DNA of 64,000 nt. Source: Diospyros lotus. Lineage: Eukaryota > Streptophyta > Magnoliopsida > Ericales > Ebenaceae. Both the position numbers and the translations under genes were made by a program. The stretch covers positions 32,211,310 through 32,275,309 of the forward strand of contig NC_068352.1 in assembly GCF_014633365.1 (NCBI RefSeq). Reading direction: 5' to 3'. This document shows, one piece after another, positions 48,040 to 61,600 of this stretch. Position 1 is the stretch's first letter. Each line of letters begins with the position of its first letter. The notes under the pieces were generated by a model, which was given only the letters and a program-made list of their open reading frames with translations, was not told the origin of the DNA and searched no databases.

Positions 48040-49020
48040 ACAATTGAACTAAGACGAGCCGAGATTTGTTGAGCTTCAACTTGAGTTACGAGCCAATTTA
48101 TAGGCTCGTCAAAAGGTTGACAAACTAAGCTCAGTCTTGTCAAAATTTATTATTTTACAGGAATCTAATTTATTATTTTATTTTATTATATATACACATA
48201 TTATATTATATTAAATAATTAAATTAATATATATAATAGTTTTAAACATATTCAAATTAATTATATTATTATAATAATTTAAAATTTGATGACTTTTTAT
48301 TAAATAATATATTTATAAAATTATAAATAAATATATTAATGTATTTATAAACGAGTTTGTTCACAACTTATTTAGGAACTTTTAATTGATTATATTTACG
48401 AGTTTCTAATCGAACATATTAATATTCTTGAACTTTTAGTCGAACATGCTCGTGAGTTTTAACGATCCGAGTTTTACTAAACTCAATATCGACTCGCTTA
48501 TAAATCGAGTTTTAAAATTAGACTCAATGTCGAATCGTTTACTTTAACGAACGAAATCGAACGAGCTTTTGTCGAGCCGAACATTAAGCTGCTCACAAAT
48601 GATTTGACTCATTTGCGACCCTATTAAAAACTACCAAATGTAGGGTTTGTTTGAGAAATGTGATTGATTAGATTTAATTGATAAACAAAGTATGTGATTT
48701 ATCTTACATGCATATTGAGGATCTAAATACCAAAGCAAAGCATATTCCACAAATGAATCATTTTGGAAAGAAAATTAATATCTCATCGAAGTTGGACTCG
48801 TTTATATTACTTAAGTTTTAAATAATATGACAATAGAAATTTAATTAATTATAAAAAAGCATTTATTATTTTAAAAATGATCCCTAAACAAGCTTGTTTA
48901 TGTACGAATCAAACACCATACAACTCAAAATCAAATCGTTTACTAAAGAACCTCAAAAATTAAGTTCAAACTTGTTTATTAGCTAACTAAATGAACTTGA
49001 ACAAGTTCTAATCAAACTAT
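48040..49020. repeat. dispersed repeat rich in GAGCC/CGAGC and AACTTG motifs
   Basis: The text alternates ACGAGCC, GAGCTT, CTCGTGAG, CGAGTTT, GAACGAGC and GTCGAGCCGAAC, a pattern of a common dispersed plant repeat. Near 48880-49020 related motifs (AACTTG, CAAGTTC) occur again, apparently inverted. Termini and class could not be fixed. Confidence 0.35.
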
Positions 49021-50248
49021 ACTTCAAACCATTCTCGAGAGCAACCCAAGGGAAAGCGCTCATCTGTGATGGGTGCACCACGAGTGGAGAAACTCTTCTC
49101 TTAAACTTCAATCAATGGCAAAAAACTTCAATTCATATGAGAGTTCTTCCTATGGTCTTAATCCCTACACAAGACAACAACATGGTTGAGCCATTTTCTT
49201 AGCGATGACAATACCAACACAACTAAGAGATCTAAATTCAATCTCAACTCTCAAGACCTCAAATTCGAATTTGATAAGCGATTTCACATTATAGAGCGTG
49301 CATTTGTGAAAGCGACACAAACCACATAGAAGTCCGAGTAAAATTTATAGCAAAGTTCGTTTATAGAGAAATATTTTTAAAATGAAAAAAAATCATTAAA
49401 AAATAACTCCATTTTACTAGTTATTTGGGTATTATGATGATCTAATCTACAAAATAAGAGCAATGCCTTCGAAATAAGGTAAATGTTGTATCTTATATAA
49501 AGATTTTCAAATTATAGTGTGTAAATTGTCCTCTTTTGTGCGTCTGTGTATGGCTCTCAGAGCTTTCTTAACAAAAAAGAAAGAAAGAAAACTTGATTTT
49601 TTCTAAGTAACCAAACTTAATTACTTCCAAATGCCTTTCAAACATAAAAAGGTTAAAAAGAATGGCTGCCAAATGGCCCCTTAAATAATCATAAGAAGAA
49701 GAAAACAACATGTTCCCAACATTCCCAATTGGAGGCCCAAAGGGCAAGGGTTTAGGTCATCACTAAATGGGCTTGGAAGGCCCATTTTGATTATGGGCCT
49801 TAACATCCTGAGCCTGCTTGCTAAAATTCACAGTCAAGAAGAAACAACTCAAATCCCATAAATTTATGTGGGGACATGGTAAATAGAATTTAGCAAGATG
49901 GAATAAGAGTGGCTTCCATGAACAATGTTGTTGACACAATTCAAAGAGAAAAATGAGAAGGTTCCTTAAATTACATGAGACTTCCCATTCTAAAATTAGG
50001 TGGAACAAAGCATCCTCAAGATGACCATAACATATAAAGACTAACATTTACCATACAAACACACTGTCAAAGAAAATCATAGGAAAGAGATTGATCAGTG
50101 CCCTTTTCGCTACAAATTCTTTTGTTGTAAAGGATTCGTGAAAGAAGAGGTAACAAATAAGCCAATCAAGCAAAAAGTACATGGTTATATTGCATGAAAG
50201 AAGATCAAAATGAAAACATACCAAGATGATATGCAGCATTTGTCGTTT
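49021..50248 (-). other. 3' flank of gene 2, likely including its 3' UTR
   Basis: No coding sequence is seen. From about 49900 to 50230 short blocks match the region after the stop codon of gene 1 (for example CATATAAAGACTAACAT at 50032-50048). The rest is AT-rich. Confidence 0.4.
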
Positions 50249-52672
50249 CTAATCTCTCTTCTCCCAGTACCCAGAATCCTTACTGATCGGATAGAGATCA
50301 CTAACAGATGTCTCAGTCCATAGCCTATCAGTTGACATACTTTTGACTAAGCTATCTGTCATCTTTGCTTCTTGGCTATCTTGACAGTCATCCATCCTTC
50401 CAATCAACTTCATTTGGACATTAACTGAGTCAGTTCTAGCTGAAACTGGTTCCTTTACAACTTTTCTGCCTTCAAGCATGCTCACAACTGAAGACATAGT
50501 AGGCCTAACTGATGGAGAGATATTAGTGCATAGAATAGCTACATTAATCATCACCATCGCCTCATCTTCGTTGATGTCTGATCCCAACTTTGGATCCACT
50601 ACCTCCATCACCTTGCCTTCAGCCTTTAGTTCAAGTGCCTAAATGAGAAACATAAAGCTATTTTAGAATTCAATCCTATGCAATATCATAAGTTGCAAAG
50701 GCAAATAAGGGCCCCTAAGATTTGTTTCTTCAACATAGATTGGAAATATAATAGGTGCTTCACTACAAATAAGAAAATTGTCGTGGTAGTCTGTAAATTC
50801 ACAAGCCAACTTGGTCAACAGTTTTTATTTTATTTCAGTAACCCAATTTCTCCCTCTGACAATGATCATTGTGTTCTTCTTTAACTTCACAATGGTATCA
50901 ATCTGCTTCTTATACAACCATACAATTATATAGCATATTGATTTGGTCTCGACATTAAGCTAAGCTCAATGGGTGAAAGGAAATACTAGAGTACTAACTG
51001 ATGCAAAAAGGAAAGATATTTGACTTACCCTATCAAGAAGATTAAAACAGGGATCCTTCGGCTTGAAACTAGTGTTACTTCTCCCACTAACTATTTCCAG
51101 TGCAACAATTCCAAAGCTATATACGTCTGCTTTATCAGTCAAGTAACCGTGCAACGCATATTCTGGTGCCATATATCCACTGCACAATTACATCATCATT
51201 CTACATAATTAGTATGTGATCATATATATGCTATTATAGGGAAGAATATCATAGAACAATATTTTCCCATGCTTATAGTGTCATGATAAACAATTATATA
51301 TGAACGATGGAAAAAAACTTTTTTACAACTAGAACATATATGAAAATGATTTTAAGAGGCAATAATTATTTTGTCAACTGTGACTTAAAGAATAGGACAT
51401 ACTAAGTTCCCGCAATTCGGGTGCTTATATGGGTATTATCCTCTTCATCAAGCTTTGCTAAACCAAAATCGGATATCTTAGAGTTAAGATTCTTGTCAAG
51501 GAGCACATTGGTGGTCTTGATGTCTCTGTGAACAATCTTAAGTCTTGATTCTTCATGTAGAAAGGCCAAACCTCGAGCTATACCAATGCATATCATGTAT
51601 CTTGTCTGCCAATCCAATTTCAACTGGAGTTCCTCTGGGCCTTCAAATACAAAATGAACAAGAATGTGGAATTAACAGTTAAATGGCACATGCTTAAACA
51701 TGTGCATTCATGTTCTAATATTAAAAAAAAATTATGACTTGAAGTTTACCATACAAAGCCCGAGCAAGACTATTATTTTCCATGTACTCGTATACTAGGA
51801 ACAATTGACTGCCAGCAATGCAACATCCATACAACTTCACAAGATGAGGGTGTTCTAAAGCAGAAACCATCCCTATTTCATTAACGAACTCGCGGTTCCC
51901 TTGCTTTGATTTGGAAGATAGTTGCTTTACAGCAATTATAGTGCCATCAGATAGAAGCCCCTGAAATTTCATGATACAAACATGGGAATTTCTAGATCAG
52001 AAATTTTTTTATTGACATATGCGATTTTCAAAGTTCAAATGTGAATAGATCTGGAATCTGTCATCCATTTTAAGGATACCTTATAAACAGGTCCAAAACC
52101 ACCTTCTCCAATCTTATTAGCAGCATCAAAGTTGTTTGTGGCAGCTATAATTTGCCTCAAGGTGAATGAACCAGTTTGCAGGTCTAGACCTTTCAGGTCT
52201 ATGAAAGATGACAAGTGAGATTAGAAGCAGTTTTAGATATAATAACCAAATATATTCCTAATAAATATTTGATTCCTGCAAAGTATATTACTTCTGAAAT
52301 TTCAATAAATAGTAAATCAAGCTATTTTCACAAAATGAAGTGTTCAACAATTTCATGTTTAAATAATATTTTGCAGAAAAAAAAACTCATATAGTTGAAG
52401 TTGATAAAGATAAAATTTTAAAATTGTAGGGCCAAAAGAATCTAGCAAACATATATGTACATCCACAAGCTTAGAAAGCATAAAAATGGCGACGAAGAGT
52501 TGCCATTTATTTACAATTGTAAGCTTTAAAGTACCTTCATCCATTGTTTCTTTGCGTCTTAGGCAACCTCTCCACCAAAGGATACCTAGAAGCAAGATAA
52601 TAACCAAAGCTACAGCAGCCACGATGGCAACCACAGCACCAGCGGACATACCTTCTGATGGCGGGGTAAAAT
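50249..52672 (-). CDS. gene 2 kinase block: exons 19-24 equivalents
   Basis: Kinase landmarks are complete: GFGPVYK-type glycine loop at the end of exon 52080-52198, [20 protein letters not shown], catalytic [44 protein letters not shown] and a conserved CFNLLDR. Differences from gene 1 cluster in two places: the segment just outside the membrane lacks the nine-residue insertion, and the C-terminal tail is quite different (ends DSGYWEKRD versus DSNYMNQD). Confidence 0.92.
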
Positions 52673-55600
52673 CTGCATGAGAAAAAATAAATGGAAATGA
52701 TAAGAGGATTATATTAAGCTCATCAACATGCATGGGAACCCACGTGATTGGCATGGAATAGATGGCTTCATCAGAACTCTGAATGAGTTTAGCTTGTATT
52801 ATGACTTTTGGAACCATTTAGATGTTCACACTCTAGAAACAACATAAGCATGAATATGTCTCACTATGTAATGCAAGATAATTTGCGTCTGAGAATTTTT
52901 AATAGAGAATTAAATCGTTTCTCTTTGTTCCAAACTATTTGGAAAATAAATAAATAAACAAAGACGAATACAGAAGAAGTGAAGAATGGCAAATAACTAC
53001 CTAGGAAAACAGATTATGCATATGCAGACCACGTGAGATGATTCAATTTTCAAGGCCTCCATTCATCCCTAATGAAACAGGATTAAATCATCTGATTTTT
53101 GAAAGAGAAAGAGACCTGAGTTTTTTGACACCTAACCGTGAATAGAATAAACAAAATTCTAAAGACATACAACTGACCATTTTCCACAGAAATAGCTGAA
53201 ATGAGAGGACCATATACACTTCTTTTAGGGATACCAGTTGTCCCTCTTCCAGCCCAGTAAAAGCGGATTTGTAGTGTGCCATTAGTCACTACTACATTGT
53301 ATGATTTTATGATTTTTTGACCAACCCCACCTGCTGCATCCGCAATGCTGAAATCTTTTTCTACCAAGTTTCCCTGAAAGAATTTCCTCACAGTCATATG
53401 CTTTTACTTGGGTTAATTCTCTTCATTTTTGAAAGATATAAATTGCCACCCAAACATGAAACTCAAAATGGTGAATTATATGGGAGCATATCTCCCAGTA
53501 AGTCAAACATAAACAGAACATCACTAGTATCTATTATAAACAAAGAACTGAAAAGATAAAATCAAACATAATAGGAAAATTTTCATACATTAGCTCTAGT
53601 TGGTGGTAGTATATATATTGCAAAAACCAACCTGAATGTAAATATCAAATAGACGTCTTCCAAGGCTGCTATATTTCTTGCCGTCAGTAAACATAATTTC
53701 TGCAAAGTGAAGGTTCACTTTGTACTTTTCGTTCAGCAGACAAAACCCATAATAGAACAGCGATGAGGCGGAAAGTCGTGCATTCGCGTATAACTGAAAA
53801 CCTTTCATTGAGAGTGGTGAACTATTTGTTGCAATAAAGGTATCAACCTCGCTATTGTCATCCAGAAAATAACCTGTGCTACTAAATGCCCAGTTACTTC
53901 CGGCACTTCGGACGAAGTTTGAATTCCCAGCTGTTGAATCTTCATCGGCTGAATATTTGGTGCCACCATCAGTTACTTCTCCCCCACCACAGTTTATGTG
54001 GATGGAATAAATCTCTGATATAAAGCACAACCATATTATTTATCACCAAATAGAACAAAAAAGGAACAGAAGCGTGAGAAGGAGATGATAAAACAAGCAC
54101 AAGACTAACAATCTTCCCCCTCGGTCCCAAAATCAAGTCCACATTTAGCTCCAGTAGCAATTCCAATCTGGGATATACTTTAAGTAAGACTATCAACTGT
54201 TTGTATTCATTAGTATGACCTCTCCCCTAATGCAACCTTTGTTGTGCCTCATATTTTCAGCTTATACAGTTTTATAGAAAAGATGTAAGTCAACTTGATT
54301 GAAAAACAAAGGATTCTCTAAGCCAAGCATGTTTAATACTACACGAAAACATTAAGCACTGACTTTTGAGTGGGACCATACGCAGGTGATTGGAAACTCT
54401 ATCATCCTTAGCAACCCTTATTTCAAGTTTTAAGCTAAAAGTTATGATAGTACAGTAGAGAAACCGGCAACAATGTTGAAGTGCCAGTACCATTATATGT
54501 TCATTTGGCTCCATAACACCCCCGCCCCCAACACAAGCCATTAGGGAGATCATCACAACCAAAAACTGACTTCATAGCTATGAAGCCTAGAAGATAGAGA
54601 ATAACTTAGCAGCCAAGAGCAAAGGCAGACATGATGACCTGGTCCATCAAGTAAGGGAAAGATGGCTCCGTAGCCCTAACCCAAGTCACTAACTTGAGAA
54701 GCACCAAGTTAAAGATATAACAACAGTTGACCCTCGATCTTTGAAAACTAACCTATTCCACTCTAGCCATATCGTCCATAACGCTAAATATAAAAGAGAC
54801 TTCCATACCTTCCTTTGCCCTTTACCCCAAGCAAAGCAATCCCATTGATCAAATAGACTCCCAACTGATCTCGGACAAACTAACTCATAGTCCCACCATC
54901 TAAATATCTACAACCACAAGCACAAGACGGCCTCACAATGGATGAATAGGTGGTTCACAGACTCCCCGACAGAGCCACAAAAGACACAAAGCAGATTGTC
55001 CTCCTGCAGAAATCCTCTTCTACCTAGATTATCCTTTGTGTTAATTTTTCCCTATATGACAAAAAAATGTTCTTTTGGGTCATTCTTACCTCATAACACA
55101 GCCACCAAGCAAGGGTTATTGACTAAGGCATATTAAAATTTTACATCAAAATTGCATAAATCAGTAAGTTAAATTACCCAAAGAATTTTAATAAAAGGAT
55201 AACAAAAAATTGAACAATTCAGATTTCAGATGACAAACTTATTCAAATGTTGGATGAAATGCATAGACCCTTCCAAAAAAAGGGCCCTAAACACGTCTAA
55301 TTGTTAGACACCCACCCCCCCTAAAAAAAAAAAAAGATGTGTAAGGATGGTCATTTTTATGGACTAATAGTGTAACCATTCATTTCAAAAGAAATAGCAC
55401 ACTGTACATGTAATATGTAGACATATTGCATACGAGTATATATGTCCTATATAATTTTAGGATCTGCTATCTCCCTGTATTCATGTCATACCCTATGCAT
55501 TTACAATGCTAATTTCTGTGATATTGCTTTTCACATAGTTCATGATAATTAAGTTACGTACCTTTAGTTGTCACATTGATATAGCAAATTAAAACAGAAC

Positions 55601-58600
55601 AAAAGCGAACTTACTTTGTTTGCAAGGTCCCAGGCAAGATGAAATTGAACTGACAAAACCATTTGAGATCATGAAATAGTCAGAATCATATCATTATACT
55701 AATTTGATAAGGAAACAAACCAAAGAAATTTCTAATGGATCATTAGAAGAACACAGATATCAAGTTTAATGTTCTTTGTCAAAGGTTCAAGACTCACGTG
55801 CTACCATTCAAAGAGCTTCCAAATAAGTTCCTATACAAAAATAAAAGAGCATGGTTGCAATGAGATCTTAAAGAAATTATAACAATTTGAAGTTGTATGT
55901 AATCTTACACGTTTTTCTGTTGACAATCTTGGGAGGGGTTCGCATCAAAGTTGTTAAATGAAAGATCACTGCAACATAATTCACAATATAATTCTTTAAC
56001 TCTAGAAACAAAGGAAAACTATTATTTTAGGCACAATGGTTAATCCATAGCTAATAGATTTGTTGTTACCTTTGTGGTCACAATTGATATATCTACCACT
56101 CTATGTAAGGAAAGGCTATATCTAGAAAGCCATCTTTATTTGGTAAGTTTGGATTTGTTCTAGGTAATTATCCAAAAGAGACAGCTTAGTGCATAATTTG
56201 CTTGTCCCTGCAGGATCTAGGGGATTAGACGTGCAGCTTTAGACCCCCACATGCAAAGAAAATCTACAGTACCCACTCTCCGGGAACAATACTAATAGAG
56301 AAACAACTGAGGAAAATTTTTTTTTTTATCAAACCCAATTTAATTAAAGTCAGCTAGATTTTTCTCCCTTCTTACTCAAGTAGAGGTTGTCAATATTGTG
56401 GCGTAGTTAAATCAACTCCCAACAACCTCTAGTGGCTGCCTTTAATCATATTAATTATCATATTTATCCTCACGATAATTAAAGGTGAAAAATTACACAA
56501 CAGGATTGAACGTAATCATAATATAAGCCATCACTTACATATATCATTTCTTGCACACAACCAAGATATTGCATCATTTATAAAATAATAGATCATCACA
56601 CATTACTTGGCCAAAATAAAACTAAATCCAAGTTGTTCTACACGCAAAACTGTCAAATTAATCTGGGGGAGTAGGTGTGAGGCTATTGAGCTTCTAAACT
56701 GATGGAATAAAGAGGGACCCTTGGGTCTGAACGTGCAGTTTATTTTTTGAACTTTATTTCTCTGTTAAATGTCAACCTTGTATTTTGCCTATATATATAG
56801 GGCCTATTTCCCTACAGTTTTATATGAATAAAAGTTATTGAATTTTCTCATATCTTTGAGCAGTGTGCAGCGAGAAGAGCAGGGGTTTAGTTTGAAAAGT
56901 TTTCTTACATTGTGGTATCAGAGCACAGCTTTCCCATCCATGTCCTATTTTATCTTTTCTCGTAGAAATGGCCAACACGCTATTCCAACAGCAATTGCCG
57001 AAGTTATCAAAAGATAACTATGAGAGCTGGTCTATTCAAATAAAAGCTTTGTTTGGGTCTCAGGATTTATGGGAGCTTATAACTGATGGGTATAAGGAAC
57101 CCACTCTGGAAGAAGAAGCTGGATACACTGCCAGTGAGAAGAAGACTCTTAAGGAGCAAAGAAAGAAGGATAAAAAGGCTTTGTTCATACTTTATCAAGG
57201 ATTGGACGAGTCTACCTTCGAGTAGGTTGCTGAAGCACCAAACAGCAAGCAAGCATGGGAGATCCTCGCTACCATCTTCTAGGGAGTTGATCGAGTGCAA
57301 CGGATCCTCCTCCAACATTTACGAGGCGAGTTTGAGGCCCTTCACATGAAAGAAGGCGAAGAGGTGTCCGATTATTTCTCACGGCTGCTAGTGATTATGA
57401 ATGGCTTGAAGAGAAATGGTGAGGCGATCGATGACATTCGTGTAATTGAAAAGGTAGTTCGATCACTCTCACCTAAATTTGAGCATGTGGTTGTAGCGAT
57501 TGAAGAGTCTAAGGACTTGAGGACGCTGACGATCGAGGAATTAATGGGTTCTCTTCAAGTACATGAGCAACGAATGCAGAAGAATGCTAACTCCACTGTT
57601 ATGGAACAAGCGTTAGAGTCAAAATTGACTCTAAATGATCAATGTAACCCCAGTTCTAACCACGGTCGTGGTAGAGGCAGGGGGCGAGGTACACAGCAAC
57701 GAAATTGGCAAGGTCAAAAGGAGCGTCAAAGTTCTAATGAACGTGGACGTGGACGTGGACGAGGATGTGGAAAATTTACTCCTGGAAGAGGTAACACCAA
57801 AAATATCCAGTGCTACAACTGCAGAAAATTCAGGCACTATGCTTCGGAATGTTGGCACAAAGCCGAAGAACAAGCCAATGTTGCAGAAACAACAAATGAT
57901 GATGGTAATGATACTATCCTTCTTCTCACTCATGATGAGTCAGGAGCACAACATGAAGCTTGGTATCTTGACTCGGGTGCGAGTAATCACATGTGTGGAA
58001 AGAAAGATTTGTTCATGGAACTCATAGTAGGAGTGCATGGGAATGTGCGTTTGGGAGATTCTACTAAACTCCCTATTGAAGGCAAAGGGAAGATCAAGAT
58101 CTATCAGAAGGATGGTAAGAAAACATATATTTCTGATGTTTATTATGTGCCTAACGTGAAAAGTAACATCCTAAGCATTGGGCAATTGCTTGAAAAGGGG
58201 TATATAATACATATGGAGAGCAACTCTCTTATTTTGAGAGATGCTTCTAGAAGGCTTGTGGCTCATGTTCAAATGACCAGTAATCGCATGTTCCCCTTAC
58301 AACTTAACACGCAGTTTGAGAAGTGCCTCAAAGGACTCGTGCAAAATGATACTTAGAAGTGGCATTTTCGTTTTGGCCATCTACATTTCAATGGGTTACA
58401 GCTACTATCTGCAGCTCGTATGGTAAATGGTTTACCGATGATTAAGCCGCCAAACCACATATGTGAGGGATGTATACTTGGCAAGCAACCAAAACTTTCT
58501 TTTGTTAGTGGCAAATCCTGGAGAGCAAAGGCGTCCCTACAACTGGTGCACACAGACATTTGTGGTCCGTTGGAGCCCATTTCACTTGGAGGTAATAGAT

Positions 58601-61600
58601 ATTTTATTACCTTTATCGATGATTTCAGTAGAAAGATTTGGGTTTACTTTCTTAAAGAAAAATCTGCTGCTTTAATTACATTCAAGAATTTTAAAGCACT
58701 AGTTGAAACAGAGAGTGGCCACAAAATTGTAACTCTCCAATTTGACCGAGGTGGTGAGTACACCTCAAAAGCATTTCAAGAGTATTGCAAGGAGCAAGGG
58801 ATAAAGCATCAGCTCACGATTGCTTATACACCACAGCAGAACGGGATTGCAAAAAGAAAGAATCGCACTATTTTGAATATGACAAGAACCATGTTGAAGG
58901 AAAAATGACTGCCAAAGCAGTTTTGGGCAGAAGCTGTAGCGTGCTCTACATACCTGCTCAACAGATGCCCAACGAAAAGTGTCAAGAATATGACACCTCA
59001 AGAAGCATGGAGTGGCTGTAAGCCTAGTGTGGCACATCTACGGATTTTTGGGTGTCTCGCATATGCCCAAGTTCTCGATGTCAAAAGGAAAAAGCTTGAT
59101 GATCGTGGTGAGAAATGTATTTTCATAGGATATAGCAAAGAGTCGAAGGCATATAAGCTCTACAACCCTCTAACAAAGAAAGTAGTGGTCAGCATGGATG
59201 TTGTGTTCAACTAAGAAAAAGTGTGGAGCTGGAGCGATGAAGAGACACCCAAAGTACAACTTGGTATGGAGAAACCAAAAGAACTCTCCCCAAGTGTAGA
59301 ACCGCCAAGTGCAACAGCATCTCCTCAACCTGCTACACCTTCTATAGTCCATAGAGGATCCCCACCTTCAACAGGAGGTAGTAGCAATACATCCTCCACA
59401 CCCATTAAAATGAAAAGCCTTAGAGAGATCTACTCACAAACAGAAAATGGAGAAACCAATCTTTTCTGCCTATATGCTGATCATGAGCCTCTCACCTTCC
59501 AAGAGGCCATGGAAGAAGATTGTTGGAGAACGACAATGAAAGAGGAGATCCATGCCATACAGAAGAATGATATCTGGGAGTTAACAACACTCCCACAAAA
59601 CCAAAAGGCGATTGGTATCAAGTGGGTGTACAAAATCAATCGCACAGCAGATGGTGATGTTGATCGTTACAAGGTCAGACTAGTAGCTAAAGACTACAAA
59701 CAAAATTATGGCATCGACTATGATGAGGTTTTTGCACCAGTTGCGCGACTTGACACAGTAAGATTGTTGATTTCACTTGCTGCTCACCACAGTTGGAAGA
59801 TATACCAACTTGATGTCAAGTCAGCTTTCCTCAATGGCATTCTGGAGGAGGAAGTGTACGTACAACAACCAGAAGGTTTCTTGGTAGAAGGTAAGGAGAG
59901 CAAAATGTATCGTCTGAGGAAAGCTTTGTACGGCTTAAAGCAGGCACCAAGGGCTTGGAATGCACGCATTGATAGTTTTCTTCATCAAAGTGGCTTCACC
60001 AGATGTCCTTATGAGCATGCTGTCTACATGAAGAAGAACTATCAAGGTGAATCACTAATCATTTGCCTTTATGTTGATGATTTACTCTACACAGGGAATA
60101 GTGTTGTAATGATCACTGAGTTCAAGGAAACCATGTCCAAGGAGTTTGAGATGACAGATACTAGATTGATGTCTTACTTCCTGGGTATTGAAGTAAAGCA
60201 ACAAGATGATGGGATTTTTATATCTCAAAAGAAGTATATGAAGGAGATCGTAGAGAAATTCAAAATGAAAGACTGTAATCCTATAAATACCCCAGTGTCA
60301 ACAGGTACAAAGTTGTCAAAAGAAGGTGATGAAGAAATCGTCGATTCAATTCTCTACAAGAGCTTAGTTGGTAGCCTGAGATACTTGACAATCACAAGGC
60401 CAGATATTGTCTATAGAGTTAGGCTTGTGAGTCGATACATAGAGACACGTAAGAAGTCACATTGGTTAACTGCAAAAAGGATACTGAGGTATATTAAAGG
60501 CACACTCAAGCTTGGTCTTTTTTATCCCTATGGTGAAGATGCACAATTAGTTGGATATTCGGATAGTGATTGGGGAGGTGACCTAGATGAGAGGAAAAGC
60601 ACTACTGGCTATGTCTTCTATTTTGGGTCTACAGCGTTTTCTTGGACATCCAAGAAACAAGGAATTGTTGCTTTATCTTTATGCGAGGCAGAGTATATAG
60701 CAGTTTCATTCACTGTTTGTGAAGCAATATGGCTGAGAAATGTTTTGAAGGAATTGAGTCATCCACAAGAGGAGTCTACAGTGATACACGTGGATAACAT
60801 GTCAGCTATAAAGCTCGCGAAGAATCCTGTGCAACATGGAAGGAGCAAACATATCGATACACGGTTTCACTTTCTCAGGGACCATGTAAAGCAAAAGACT
60901 GTGGAGCTGAAGTACTGCCATACCATGGAGCAAGCAGCTGATATTTTTACGAAGCCATTGTCAATTGAATCTTTCAACAGACTAAGGGACATGCCCGGCA
61001 TGAGGACGTTTTGATTTGAGGGGGCGTGTTGGAAGTGATCAAAGCAAAACTGTCAAATTAATCTGGGGGAGTACGTGTGAGGCTATTGAGCTTCTAAACT
61101 GATGGAATAAAGAGGGACCCTTGGGTCTGAACGTGGAGTTTATTTTTTGAACTTTATTTCTCTATTAAATGTCAGCCTTGTATTTTGCCTATATATATAG
61201 GGCCTATTTTCCTACAGTTTTATATGAATAAAAGTTATTGAATTTTCTCATATCTTTGAGTAGTGTGCAGCGAGAAGAGCAGGGATTTAGTTTGAAAACT
61301 TTTCTTACATTCTACACGCATGTAGCCATTCCCTTTTACTCTAGCCGTCCCTTGCTCTTCAATGAACTTGCTACATCTATGCATACATTCATTTTGTAGT
61401 AAGAAAACATATTCTGGGTTGAGTTATACATTTATGAACATCTTGCATACAACTATGGCATGAACAGCATTTTCACAACTTTAAATGCAACAACGTACCT
61501 AGATATTATAATTTCAAAATGCTTTTCTCATGAAATACCAAACTAGCTCATAGCCCTTACCTTGGGTAGCTTGAGACTGCTCACTACTTTGTCTTCTCAA

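Larger units (their letters stand above)
56646..61309 (+). mobile_element. nearly complete Ty1/copia element in intron 13 of gene 2
   Basis: LTRs are at 56646-56909 and 61027-61309. Primer site TGGTATCAGAGC is at 56913-56924 and polypurine tract TTTGAGGGGGCG at 61015-61026. One gag-pol frame fills the interior. By eye the LTRs differ at 8 of 264 aligned bases (about 3 percent), so it is fairly young. TTCTACACGC flanks it on both sides (56636-56645 and 61310-61319), and gene 1 carries the empty site. The 5' LTR lacks the first 19 bases found in the 3' LTR. It is oriented opposite to the host gene. Confidence 0.92.
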
